Of a stretch of 64,000 nucleotides of DNA, positions 41,338 through 51,633 are shown piece after piece (within the stretch, counting starts at the first letter, position 1; every line of letters begins with the position of its first letter). This DNA is from Closterium sp. Naga37s-1 (lineage: Eukaryota; Streptophyta; Zygnematophyceae; Desmidiales; Closteriaceae): assembly GCA_947471745.1 (NCBI GenBank), contig CANJKZ010000960.1:1116001-1180000 (forward strand), in the 5' to 3' direction. Position numbers and translations under genes: made by a program. The notes beneath the pieces were generated by a model. It was not told where the DNA came from. It searched no databases and worked only from the letters and a program-made list of their open reading frames with translations.

Positions 41338-44300
41338 CAACTCTAGTAGCACCACCAGCTCCACCAGCACCTCTAGCAGCTACAGTAGCGCCAACCCCAG
41401 CACCCCAAGGAGCACCAGCTCCAGCAGCACCTCCAGCTCCAGCACCTCCAACTCCAGCACCTCCAGGAGCTCCAGCTCCTGCAAGACCACCAGAAGCCCC
41501 AGCAACACCAGCAGTGCCAGGGCCACCACCTCCAGCACCTCCAGCCCCAGCAGCACTACCAGGCCCAGCAGCTCCAGTACCTCCAGTACGACCACCTCTG
41601 GGACCAGTGGCTCCAGAACCCCCAGCAGCTCCAGCAGCAGCAGGACCTCCAGCGCCCACAGCACCACCAGCTCCCGCAGCACGGCTCCAGTGGCGAGCAA
41701 ACCACTTGCGCAGCTGCTGTGGAGAGAGTGGCTCCCGCCGAGACGAAGCATCCGAAAGACCTCCAGGCGCAGCACCTCCAGACTCCACACGCGCTGGCTC
41801 AGCACCCTCAGGCTTCGCACCCCCAGACTCAGCAACCCCAGGCTCAGCACCCCCAGACTCAGCACCCCCAGGCTCCGCAAGCTCAGGCTCAGCACCCCCA
41901 GACCCGGCACCCGCAGGCTCAACACCCGAGTCAACAGCCACCTCGACAGGCTCGACCGCGTCTACCTGGGACACACCTGAGGGGGCAGGACCCTTAGGGG
42001 GGAGGGGGTCTACCGGGGGAGGACCTGGCGCGAGGAAGAGCGGCGGGGGGGGGAGGGGGGCAGTGCGGTAGGGGAAGAGACAGTATTAAGGAACCGACTC
42101 GTCAAACGTGACGTCCTGAGAGGACAGAACACGGCGCGAGGTGGGGTGGTAAAATTGCCAACCAGGCGCGTCAGGGGGGAAGCCAAGGAAGACGAAGGGA
42201 ACAGCACGGGAGGACAGCTTGTCCGCAGACAAGTCGCGGACGCAGATCCCCAGACACGGAACGCAGACGCATCGCCAACCTTCCCCGTCCACCGCAGAGT
42301 AGGTGTGGTCTCTGGTACGGAGACCCGAGGCTGGAGGTTGATCTGATGCGCCGCGTACTGAACCGCGAACGGCCACAGAAAATGGGGAGCAGTCGCATGG
42401 ATCATGGACGTACGAGCGACGTCCATGACCATGCCAATGCGGCGCTCAGCAATCCCATTTTGCTATGGAGAGGCCGGAAGCGTGAACGTCTGGCGGATGC
42501 CCTCCGCACGATAGAAGGCCCGCAGAAGGTCGGAGGAAAACTCTCCACCTCTGTCGGGGTGCAGACGCAGAACACGAAGGTCCGAGCCGAAACTCTCGCT
42601 GAGCTGACGACGAGCACCGCGGATCCAGTCGATCAGCACCTCAGTGACCTCACCCTTGCGGCGCAAGGGGAAGACTGTGGTGTAACGCGAGTAGTCGTCA
42701 ACGACCAGCAGAAAGTAGCGCTCGTGACCCTGTCCACAGACGCGGGCGGGGCCCCACACGTCCATGTGAAGAGTCTGCAGGGGAGCCTCCGTCGGAGGGA
42801 ACTCGGAGGAGTGAGGAGCGGCGCGCTGCCGCCCCTCGATGCAAGGAACGCAGGTAGGGGCAGGCCCCGGGGGGAGGGGAGGGAGAGACCGGGGAAGACC
42901 AGTGACAAGGACACGGGAGGCCATGCCTCGGAGACGAGGCAGGGAGGGGTGACCAAGGCGGTGGTGCCAGAGGAGAGTCTGGTGAGACAGGAGGCGACAC
43001 GAGCAGGGGGCTGACTCAGGACCAGACCGGGACGCTGCAGCAAACACCTGACCCGACGCGGCTACCTGACCAGACTCAGCAACCGGAGGAGGCACGGTAG
43101 TCAGGGAGTACAGGCTCGACCCAAGCTGACGAGTGAACGTGGCCAGGTGCCGGCCCGTCCGAGTACACGAACAGTGGGTCACCCGCTGACCTCCAGGAGT
43201 GAACTGGTCAACCCACGCATCCTGAAGGTCAGCTCCACTCACCAAGTTCGTGGAGAACGAGGGGAGGTGGAGGCCAGACAAAGAGCCAGACGGGACTGCC
43301 GGACACGGCAGAACCGTGGAGGAGTGTGCAAGGACCGGACCCCCAGAGGGGTCAGCCAGAGAGACTACCACCGGCCGACTGAGCGGCGAGAGTGTGGTGC
43401 AGTCGCGAAAGAAGGAGCGGGAAGCACCCGAGTGAAGGGTGAAAGTGTGCAAGACCTGAGCCGATGCGGTACCTGAGAGAGTAGCCTCACCAGCACCTGG
43501 AGCAGCAGACTCACTAGCACCTAGAGCAGTAGCCTCAATGCCCGGGTCGGGCGGAACACACCGGTAACAGTCACCCTCAGCACTAATAGACACAGCATAC
43601 ATAGCAGCAAGGATAGCATCATAATCAAGATCAAAGATAGCAACCCCCGACTTCAGCAGATCACCCCAGCGAGGGATCTCAGTGGCGTCAGGAAACTGTG
43701 TACGCCAGGCGTCAGTCAGGCGGCCGAAACAGCGGAGCGTGGCGTGCGGGCCGCCGCACGTCTCTCCACTGCGGTCGCCGGCGCGGAGAACGTAAGCGCA
43801 AGGACCAGCACCCCCAGACCTCCCACGCCCAGCGTACCACTCACGAAGCTGCTGGGGCGACAGGTCTCACGAGGGCGCTGCTGCTGCTGGCGCTGGCCAC
43901 TGCCAAAGCCTCCCCGCTGCACAGCGCCACCCTGACCAGCACCACCGCCGCCGCCACCCCCACCACCTCCGCCGCCGCCGCCGCCACCTCCATCCCCACT
44001 GCTGCTGCCTCCGCCGCCTCCACCTCCACCACCGCTACCGAAGCCCCCACTCCCGCCACCACCCCCACCTCCACCCCCACCCCCTCCACCGCCTCCACCG
44101 CCACCACCGCCGCCCCCGCCATCCCCTCCAGCACCCTTGCCCCCCTTGCTCCTGCCGCTGCGGCGCCTCCCACTAGGAGCAGACGCAGCTCCGACCGACT
44201 CGGTGCCAACGAGGTCGACAGCAGCAGCAGAGGCAACAAAGGACAAAAGAGGGACGGGGGAGCACCCCTCAAAGAAAGGGGCACGAGGGTCAGCACGAGA

Positions 44301-44664
44301 GGCGCTCCTTGAGGAGGTCAACGGTGAGCGTGGTGGGGCAAAGGGAGAGGAAGTGGTCCCTGACCGAGCGAAGGGAGTCAGGGAGCCGGGTGACGAGGTA
44401 GTAGAGAGTGATGTACACCGGGGGGGGGTTCGCGGCGCAGAACTCGGCAGGAAGCGCAGCGCGGTAGCGGGTGTCACTACTGCGGAGGTGCGTAATGAGG
44501 TCAGCGACTGTGGCAAAAGCAGCTAGGTCAGGGAACAGGTACGGCAGCATGAGGCGGCTAAGGGCAGCAGTGGCAGGGGAGGAGTAGCGCGCAACAACAG
44601 CGTCGTACAAAGTCCTAGCGGTCTTGTACTGGCTAAAGTGCGCGCGCTCAGCAGACGGCAGGTG
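41338..44664 (-). mobile_element. E3b: partial near-identical copy of E3 (gag to linker)
   Basis: From 41338 the sequence matches E3 from 31594 through 34676 with about a dozen substitutions and one 7-bp deletion (near 42240) that I can see. It then continues 250 bp further into gag than E3 does, because E3 is cut by E4. Neither end has an LTR, PBS or target duplication: it abuts the E4 leader on the left and mid-RT of E5 on the right. Confidence 0.85.
42110..44664 (-). pseudogene. E3b gag, protease and integrase
   Basis: Gag part from HLPSAERAHFSQYK (44660) through the Gly-rich tract, Cys/His motif, protease with the same Asp-to-His change (TLHSGAS) as E3, and integrase HMDVWGP and LHPDRGGEF. 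The TAG that breaks the Cys/His region of E3 is TGG here, but a new TAG near 42466 replaces CAG of QQNG beside the integrase catalytic Glu. The 7-bp deletion near 42240 shifts the integrase C-terminus. Confidence 0.8.
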
Positions 44665-44980
44665 ACTCATCAGCACAGGGCTCCACACTAAAACCCGAAG
44701 GTAGTGGGGTGGCTGGCTTTCCTCCATCTTGCAGCCCATACTTCTCAGCCAGCCCGTCACAGTACTTCCTCTGGTGCAACCTCAACACTCCCTTATCAAG
44801 GTCTCTCTCCACATGCATCCCAAGGTAATACTTGACATCTCCCATCTTCGAGCACTTGAACTGCATCTCCAGCATCTCCTCCACACGCTCAATCATTGCA
44901 GACGACTCAGAGAAGAGAAGGATGTCATCCACATACACGAGGAGCATGAGGAACTGCTCCTTCTCTTGCAGCAAGAACAC
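44665..44980 (-). pseudogene. E5 RT continuation with YVDD
   Basis: Continues RT in another frame: FLLQEKEQFLMLLVYVDDILLFSESS, then KMGDVKYYLGMHVERD. It breaks off after Phe-Ser-Val-Glu-Pro-Cys-Ala-Asp-Glu, where E3b sequence starts. Confidence 0.8.
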
Positions 44981-47900
44981 TTGTGATCACACTCGCTCTT
45001 CTTGAAACCCCCAGCCAGCAGTGTCTCCTCCAGCTTGTGGTACCATGCGCGAGGAGCCTGCTTCAGGCCATAGATGGCTTTCTTGAGCCTGCACACCCTG
45101 CCGCTCCCATCATCCAACCCCTCAGGCTGCAGCATGTACAGCTCCTCTAGGATGATCCCATTGAGGAAAGCAGTTGTGATGTCCATCTGCTTAATCCTCC
45201 ATCCACGGTTTGCAGCCGTTCCCAACATCGCCCTTAGTGTAGTCCCTTTCCCCACAGGAGCAAAGATCTCATCAAAGTCCTTCCCCTTTGTCTGATGGAA
45301 CCCCTTAGCCACAAGCCTTGACTTGTGCTTGAAGATCAGATTCGAAGAGATTGCCTTCTTCCCAGGAGGCAGCTCACACAACTCCCATGTTTCATTCTCT
45401 AGCAGAGAGTCATACTCCTCCTTCACACTCTGCTTCCACTTCTCAACATCGGGCCCACTCAAGGCCTCAGCTAGCGTCTTAGGCTCACGGACGGCTGCCC
45501 AGTAGCAGTGTGCTATCTCATTCTTATCACACTGCTCAGCCACACTCCCAGCCTGTACCACCTTTGGCTTTCCAAAAGTAGGATAGGTCAGCCTGTTAGG
45601 AGGGCGCACATCCCTCCTAGGACGGTCTGGCAGACGTTGGGTACGTGGTGGAGCATCTTGCTGCTGCTGCTGCTCCTCCACCTCAGGTTCTCCCCCATCC
45701 TCATTCACCCCAGAGATCTCCTCATCCGAGACAGTGACCTGCACTTGCCTCGAAGGCCGCTGCACCTCATCGGCCTCAATGATCAGCGGTGTAGTAGGAA
45801 GCTTCTGCTGCTGCTGCTTCCACTCCTTGTAGTACAAGGACTCAAGGAACTTCACATCCCTTGACACACTCAGCTGCTGGCTGGTCAAGTCCCATATCAA
45901 CCAGCCCTTGTGATCCTTAGCAAGCCCCAAGTGTACTCCCCATCTCCCAGAAGCCTCCAACTTTCCCCTCTTCTCCTTAGGCACATGAAACACCACCATG
46001 CAGCCATAAGCTCTCAGCATGTTGACTGCTGGTGCACTCCCATACCACTTGGTGTAGGGGACCCATTGCTTGTCCTCCACAGTCGCCAACACCCTGTTCT
46101 TCACAAGGGCGACCTGCCGCAGTGCAGTCACCCAAAACGGATCCGGCAGCCCTACACGCCCAAGGAGAGTGCGAGCACCTTCCTGCAGGGTCCGGTTGAA
46201 GCGCTCAGCCACGCCGTTCTGCTGAGGGTTGTAGGGAAACGTGAGCTGATGCTGGATCCCCTTCTTCGTCAGCACCGCCTCAAAATCAGCGCCAATAAAT
46301 TCTCCCCCGTTGTTAGTGCGGATCACCTTCACCTTGTGTCCGCTCTCCCTTTGAGCTCTCGGCATCCACTCCTTAAGAACAGCCGCTGCCACTTCCCCCT
46401 TAGTCTTGAGAGGGTACACCCACACCGCACGTGTGTGGTCATCCACAATGGTTAAGAAGTAGCGGCTGCCCGAGAGAGAAGGGGCCTTCGTAGGGCCCAC
46501 CACATCCATGTGCACAAGCGCGAGCTTGGCCTTGGCTGGTCGCATGCCGCTGCTGAAAGGGAACTTTGTGAACTTGGTCTCAAGGCATGTAGGGCAGCTC
46601 CCAATCTCCTTCACTGCCCCCTTCACCTCCAACCCCTTCAAGCTCCCATCCTTCACCAACTTCTGCAGCATAGGAAAATTCACATGACACAGCCTCTCGT
46701 GCCACGTTTCCCAATCAGCCTCACCACTCCCAGATGAAGCCTTTGCCCATGCAGCTGTCGCATCCACACCAGCAAGCACCTCACCATGTGGCTGCTGTGG
46801 CTGCTGCACCTTCTTGACTACATCCAGAGCTCCATCAGATGGTGCAGTCTCCTCTACTCCTGCAGTTGCCTTTGCCATTGCTGCTGCTGCTGCCGTTGCT
46901 GATAGTTTCCCGTTCCAAGGGATAATGGGCAGCTGCCATAGGTCCTTGATGCAGCTGCTCTTCTCCTCCAAATCCCACAGCAGCAATTTCCCAAGCTTTG
47001 CACGGCAGCTGGTTGGACCGAAGGTAACTTTAGCCTTGCTCTTCTGCAGCCGGCGCACAAAAAGAAGGTTAGCGGACAAGCCTTCAACCAACAGCACATT
47101 CCCCAGCCCCACAAGCCCCCCATTGGCTCCCATTACCTTGGCATTCCCAACACCAATTATAGGGAGCAAAGCACCTGAAGCGGCAGCCACAAACTTAATC
47201 TTTCCGGGGGGCTTTACCTCGTCAAGCAAATCTGCCCGTGGGGTCATGTGACTTGTGCAACCTGAATCTATCACCCAGTGAGTAAGGGGGTGCATCACAA
47301 CCTTCCCAACTGAGCCCACATCACCCTCACCCCCTTTCACATCCTCGACCATGAGGAATATCCCAGGGTCAGCTTTACCGTGTGCACCATCACCTTGTGC
47401 ACCTGAACCTTGCACAGCGCCACCTCGTGCACGTTCACCACTTGGCGGCTTCATGCCTGGGGGTGCCCATCCCTCAGGCCCGCTGAAACACTTGAACCAC
47501 GGGTGTCCAGCCTTCTTGCAGTACCAGCACGCTCCCTCCATTCGGGTACTCCCCCTGCCACCAGAGCTCCCATGCCCCTCATTATAGTCACCTTGGCCTC
47601 TCCCTCTGCCAAAGCCTCTCCCACGGCCTCGGCCTCTCCCTCCCCCTCTTCCTCTGCTGCCTCCTGTAGCTCCATACCCCTCAGCAGTTTTGTTGGCAGC
47701 ACCACCACCCGTGTGGCGCCTGCGGAAGTCCTCCTGCAGAATCTGCTGCCGTAGCCACTCAGGTGTCCACTGGTCCTGCTGAGTGTTTTGTGTGGGGATG
47801 AGGTTGTCCCATGGGTTGTTGAGCACCGAGATGATCTTGGTGCACTGCTGCATCTGCGACACATTGCTTCCCGCCGCTGCCATCCTCGCATAGGTGTCCT

Positions 47901-48339
47901 TGATCTTGTCAAGGACCGGCTTCACATCATCGCCCGGTCGCATGGAGAGGGCAGCCAGCTCCTTCTCCAACACAATCACCATCGGCAGCGTGTTGGGCTG
48001 AATCACGTCGTGCAGTAGCTTCCACACCTTTGGTCCGGAATCATCCAACTGCACTAAATCCTTGATGTGTTGGAACATACCGTTGTTGACCGATTGAAGG
48101 ATTAGGTCGTACAGTACCGCACTCTTCTCAATCCACCGATCGCGGGCATCTCCTTCCTCCAGCATCTTCTCTTCACCCATCGCAAGTTTTAGCAGCTTGT
48201 AGCGCTTGAATGTACTCCGCATCCGCCCGCTCCATTCCTCATAGTTTGAGCCATCCAATGCCCCGATCTTGGATGGTGGCGGCTCATTTCTCTTCTCAGC
48301 TGCATCTCCACTCCCTTGACTCATTTCCTGTGCTCCCAA
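44893..48339 (-). pseudogene. E5 gag, protease, integrase and RT N-terminus
   Basis: Open frame of 1148 codons starting MGAQEMSQG (a second Met at codon 6 is possible). Gag UBN2 domain (DGSNYEEWSGRM), Arg/Gly-rich basic stretch, knuckle CWYCKKAGHPWFKC, protease WVIDSGCTSHMT, and zinc site WHERLCHVN (second His of the usual LGH is His after Cys) with CPTC. In the integrase core HMDVVGP and GVAERFNR are present, but the second catalytic Asp is Asn (IRTNNGGEF). RT starts with LVAKGFHQ after an apparent deletion of about ten codons following LIFKHK. A frameshift near 44985 precedes YVDD. Both lesions in integrase and RT make it inactive. Confidence 0.85.
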
Positions 48340-48544
48340 ACACAGGTTCCAGCTCCCCCTTTGCTGTCCACACCGAAGTCCAACTCAATTTCCACAAGTG
48401 TCGGCGCCAACGAAATTTCGGCAGAGTATCCCCTTAGCGGAAATCACACGCAACCTCCAAAACTCCACTTAGGCACGCCCACAGGCCACGGTGGGTCTAG
48501 GAGGGTCTTCACACTTCAGTAGACTCTCAAAAAGTCCATAATCA
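48340..48544 (-). other. E5 5' untranslated leader
   Basis: About 205 bases between PBS and gag ATG with no gene and no GC tandem repeat, unlike the short-LTR family. Confidence 0.6.
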
Positions 48545-48556
48545 GCTCTGATACCA
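48545..48556 (-). other. E5 primer-binding site
   Basis: GCTCTGATACCA on the + strand, a perfect complement of TGGTATCAGAGC, two bases from the LTR start. Confidence 0.85.
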
Positions 48557-48558
48557 CT

Positions 48559-49420
48559 TGTTAGAGACTAAGGACGGAGTCTATGAAGATTAAGGGCCGA
48601 GATATCTCAAAATCGTCAACTTCAATTCTGGACAGAATTGTCGACTTCACAAGAAACGTCGTCGACGATTAACGCACAGTTAGAATTCTATCAAACTCGA
48701 TTATGTTGTATCCTTTGACCGTGGCTATCTTTCCCAATTTGAATAGTATCAAAATATGGAGTATAACTTGAGTTATGAATTTCGGCGCACTAGGGGGTAT
48801 GCTGCCATAGAAAACGTAACTCAATCACAATTATCTCACAAGTTCACACAAGAAAGTTGGAGTAGCAATTGAACCAGGTAGGAGGGGATGAGGAGGACGA
48901 GAGGGAAGGTCCCAAGGGAGTCCCCAGCCAAGGAAACCCCATATCACACAATTTCCCTCTCTATAGGCACCCCAACTTTGACATTTGTCACTTTCCCAAC
49001 TCATGCCATCCACCTCACCCAACTTGGCCACACTTGCCAACCTGGTTTGGCTTCTCCCAACCACTTGGCATCATCTACAGTGATGGTGACGAATTTCCCA
49101 ACCCCCAAAAGTCTGTACCCCATATTGAGTCAACCCGCAAATTCCCATAGTCGCCGCATCTCAATCAAAACTTCGAACGATCATATCTTTCTCGTTCGTG
49201 CTCCGATCAAGGCGATTCTCAGTTCTTCGGGAAGCTCTTGAGCAGAGGAGTCACTTCAGATATCTGCTCAAGCCAAATAACATTCACACACACTCAGAAA
49301 ATCCAAACAACACCAAACACAAATTCTTGCACACGCTCACACCACGCATGCAACACACGAACATATGATGGGAGGCAGACAGACGTGAATGCAAATGATA
49401 GCATCACATAACAGGATGAA
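48559..49420 (-). repeat. E5 5' LTR (outer edge approximate)
   Basis: Starts TGTTAGAGAC. No coding sequence; AT-richer than the neighbours. A CACATAACA near 49420 could be the outer end, since DIRS coding sequence becomes recognisable just after it, but without the partner LTR the edge is a guess. Confidence 0.5.
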
Positions 49421-49449
49421 GCGTCGGGTCAGCGCACTAGGCAATAGGG

Positions 49450-49983
49450 GTCCGCAGTTGCTGCAATGGGAATCCATGTGCCATGATCGGCCTGATCAGT
49501 CTTGGAGTGTGGTATGAGGATCCACATGACCTCTTCGTCGAATTGAATGTCTTGTCACTTTATGGCCACTAGGTCGGAGTATCGCAGAAATCCTGAGTAC
49601 ATGAGGATGGGGATGAACCCTTTCTGGAATTCCGCAGGGTCGTCGGACCGCAGGTAACTTTCGGCCATGTCTCGGACTTGTTGGATCGATACGGGTTCCT
49701 TCAGACAAGTAGGGCGAGGGCAATGTCGTTTTGCACAGTCACGCACTTGGGTGGTGAATGGTCCGATTGTCGGGCATTTGCTCCTAGTCATGCGATGGGC
49801 GAAGCTGACTGCCGAGTACGTCAGCTGCACTACGGACAGGGTGGCTTTATGTCGGATTGCGTGTACCAGGTATAGTGCGAGGGTCATGTCAGAAGCTGGA
49901 AGAAAGGGAAGATGCAATTTTGTGCAACTTGGCCCAGTATGGTTCGTATGTCCGATTCGTAGAGTCAGCGCGGGATTGTGCAA
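49450..49983 (-). pseudogene. DIRS X tyrosine recombinase, C-terminal part
   Basis: Core segments typical of DIRS recombinases: SVVQLTYSAVSFAHRM, KEPVSIQQVRDMAESYL, then GFLRYSDLVAIK, which should hold the first catalytic Arg, and IPHSKTDQADHGTWIPI. A TGA at 49555-49557 follows VAIK, and the frame closes at CLVR near 49453. The His-x-x-Arg and Tyr motifs are not visible, because E5 sequence starts just beyond. At least one nonsense codon and C-terminal truncation. Confidence 0.8.
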
Positions 49984-50048
49984 TCATGTTAATCAGTTGG
50001 TCGTGTAACTTCGGGAGCAAATCTGAACACAGGCGCATACATTATGAA

Positions 50049-50489
50049 TTAGTCAAAATCCACCCGCAGTGCAATAATTGGGCTGTGTGGTAGTCCTGTG
50101 CCCGAGAAGTCAGTGGAATGGGACCCTACATCTAGGCATTGGCTTCCGTGTGTTAGGAAGATGTGCGCGTGGATGTGCGGGGCCCAAGTGCATGGGGAGG
50201 GCTGCAAAAGTGGCCACCAACTTGCGCCTAGCTGGTGCGGTATTATCAATGTAAGTGATGCATGGGTGCGTTGTGCATGATGTAGGACAGCAGGGACCAA
50301 TTGTGGCAGGGGAAAGGCAAAGTTGTTTTTGGATGTCCATGAGATCGAGAACGCGTCAACTGCGATGGCTTCCGCGTGGGGAATCTTTGTGCAGAAGCAC
50401 GATAGTTGGGTGTTGCACGAGTTGGCAAAGAGGTTGATGGAGTGGGGACCCCGACAAAATTCTAAGATGCGGAACCACGGCGTTTTCAA
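50049..50489 (-). pseudogene. DIRS X segment between RNase H and recombinase
   Basis: Reads WFRILEFCRGPHSINLFAN…SCFCTKIPHAEAIAVDAFSISW…FPLPQLVPAVLHH…GASWWPLL, matching the conserved DIRS/Ngaro pattern (DLFA…N…DAF…W…P…WWP). It directly follows RNase H if the copia nest is removed. The frame to the recombinase crosses at least one shift. Confidence 0.75.
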
Positions 50490-50507
50490 TGCTTAATGAT
50501 CATGGTC

Positions 50508-50616
50508 TGTAAGAAGAATGAATGAGAATGAATGAACTATGAAACAGTTGGGTACAAGTACTAACCCTAATCAGGTTGTACCCCTTATGGGCTACCCCAC
50601 TATAGCCTACACAACT
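50508..50616 (-). repeat. E7 3' LTR, left part (interrupted by E6)
   Basis: TGTAAGAAGAATG…AGCCTACACAACT; resumes at 55496 after E6 and its CAACT duplication. Confidence 0.85.
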
Positions 50617-50748
50617 TGTTAGAATCAGTGACGAGAATGATTGACTAGGAAGCAAGGAAGGGTACAAGTAGAATGTTGAGAGAAATTGTGTACCCCCTAA
50701 GGCTAAACCCACTACAGCCTAGAGAAATGTACACACATATGTTTGACA
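50617..50748 (-). repeat. E6 3' LTR (132 bp)
   Basis: TGTTAGAATCAGTG…ATGTTTGACA on the + strand, followed by CACCCCCATAGG. Confidence 0.9.
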
Positions 50749-50991
50749 CACCCCCATAGGCGAAGTGGGGGATAGCAAGAGCAAGCAATGGTCACAAGAC
50801 CAGTCAAGAGAAGAAGCAAAGAAAAGCAAGCTCAGGGTGGATCACAAAGTCACCACACAGTCCGAGCACAAGCAAAGGGCCAAAAGGCGAGTTCACATGT
50901 AGAGTTATATAAAGAGAACAAACAATACAGTGATCATACCCTAGAATGTGCAAGCATGCAGGTATATATATAGATCACAGTACAGGCAGAG
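50749..50991 (-). other. E6 3' UTR
   Basis: Family 3' UTR. The GGCC hairpin is changed (GGCCAAAAGGCGAG on the + strand), so one of the three inverted repeats is weakened here. Confidence 0.5.
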
Positions 50992-51606
50992 TCAGGCAGT
51001 AAGTAAGTGAGGCAAAGTAGGCACAAGGCCTAACACAGTAACAAAGCGCTGATGATCACCAGGCGGAAGTGCCTTGGTGAAGACATCAGCACTGTTGGCC
51101 CGAGTGGCCACGTACGCAAGACGAAGCTGACCACGCTGCTGCAACTCTCGAGCAAGGAAGTATCGCAGAGCGATGTGCTTCGTTCTGTGCTCCAGTCTGT
51201 GCTCCTGACACAAGGCTATCATGGCCTTGTTGTCTACGTACATGACTGGAGGCGAACGAGGCTACTCTCCCAAGTCGGTCAGCAAGTAGGTGAGCCAGCG
51301 TAGCTCCTGAGCAGCCATGGCTCCGGCGTAGATCTCAGCCTCACAACTGGAGCTGAGAACTGAAGACGAGCGGGTAGACCGCCAAGAAATCGAGCCGGAC
51401 CCAAGGCTGAAGGTGTAACCCTGTGACGACCTCTGCGTAGCTGAGTCGTCAACCCAGGAGGCGTCTGCGTGACCAGTGAGGACAACTGGACCCCGTCCTC
51501 CAAGCACAAGCCCCATGCCCGACGTACTGCACAGGTAACGCAGTACCCTCTTCGCAGCATCCCATTGCACCTTTCGGTGCCTACCAGGAGCCACGTAGCG
51601 AGCCAA
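50992..51606 (-). pseudogene. E6 RNase H
   Basis: RNase H with HADASWVDD, CEAEIYAG, YVDNKA and NSADVFTK, ending TGA at 50992. A TAG after LLTDLGE (51262-51264, CAG in relatives) splits it, and the TAA at 51634 separates it from RT. Confidence 0.82.
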
Positions 51607-51633
51607 AAGGCAGAGAGGGTACGCGAGGTCAGG

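Larger units (their letters stand above)
44665..49420 (-). mobile_element. Copia element E5, different lineage, truncated
   Basis: Minus-strand element with a longer 5' LTR (from TGTTAGAGAC at 48559), PBS, gag with a true CCHC knuckle, protease, integrase and part of RT. It ends abruptly in RT at about 44664, where E3b gag begins; RNase H and the 3' LTR are missing. The outer LTR edge near 49420 is uncertain because no second LTR is available. Confidence 0.8.

Noticed and set aside
40868..41974. 368-codon ORF spanning the E4 leader and E3b linker
   Set aside because: It crosses the chimeric junction at 41338 and mixes repeat translation with linker sequence; the apparent continuity is accidental.
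49667..50437. Plus-strand ORFs opposite the DIRS recombinase
   Set aside because: Antisense to recognisable recombinase motifs and without domains of their own.
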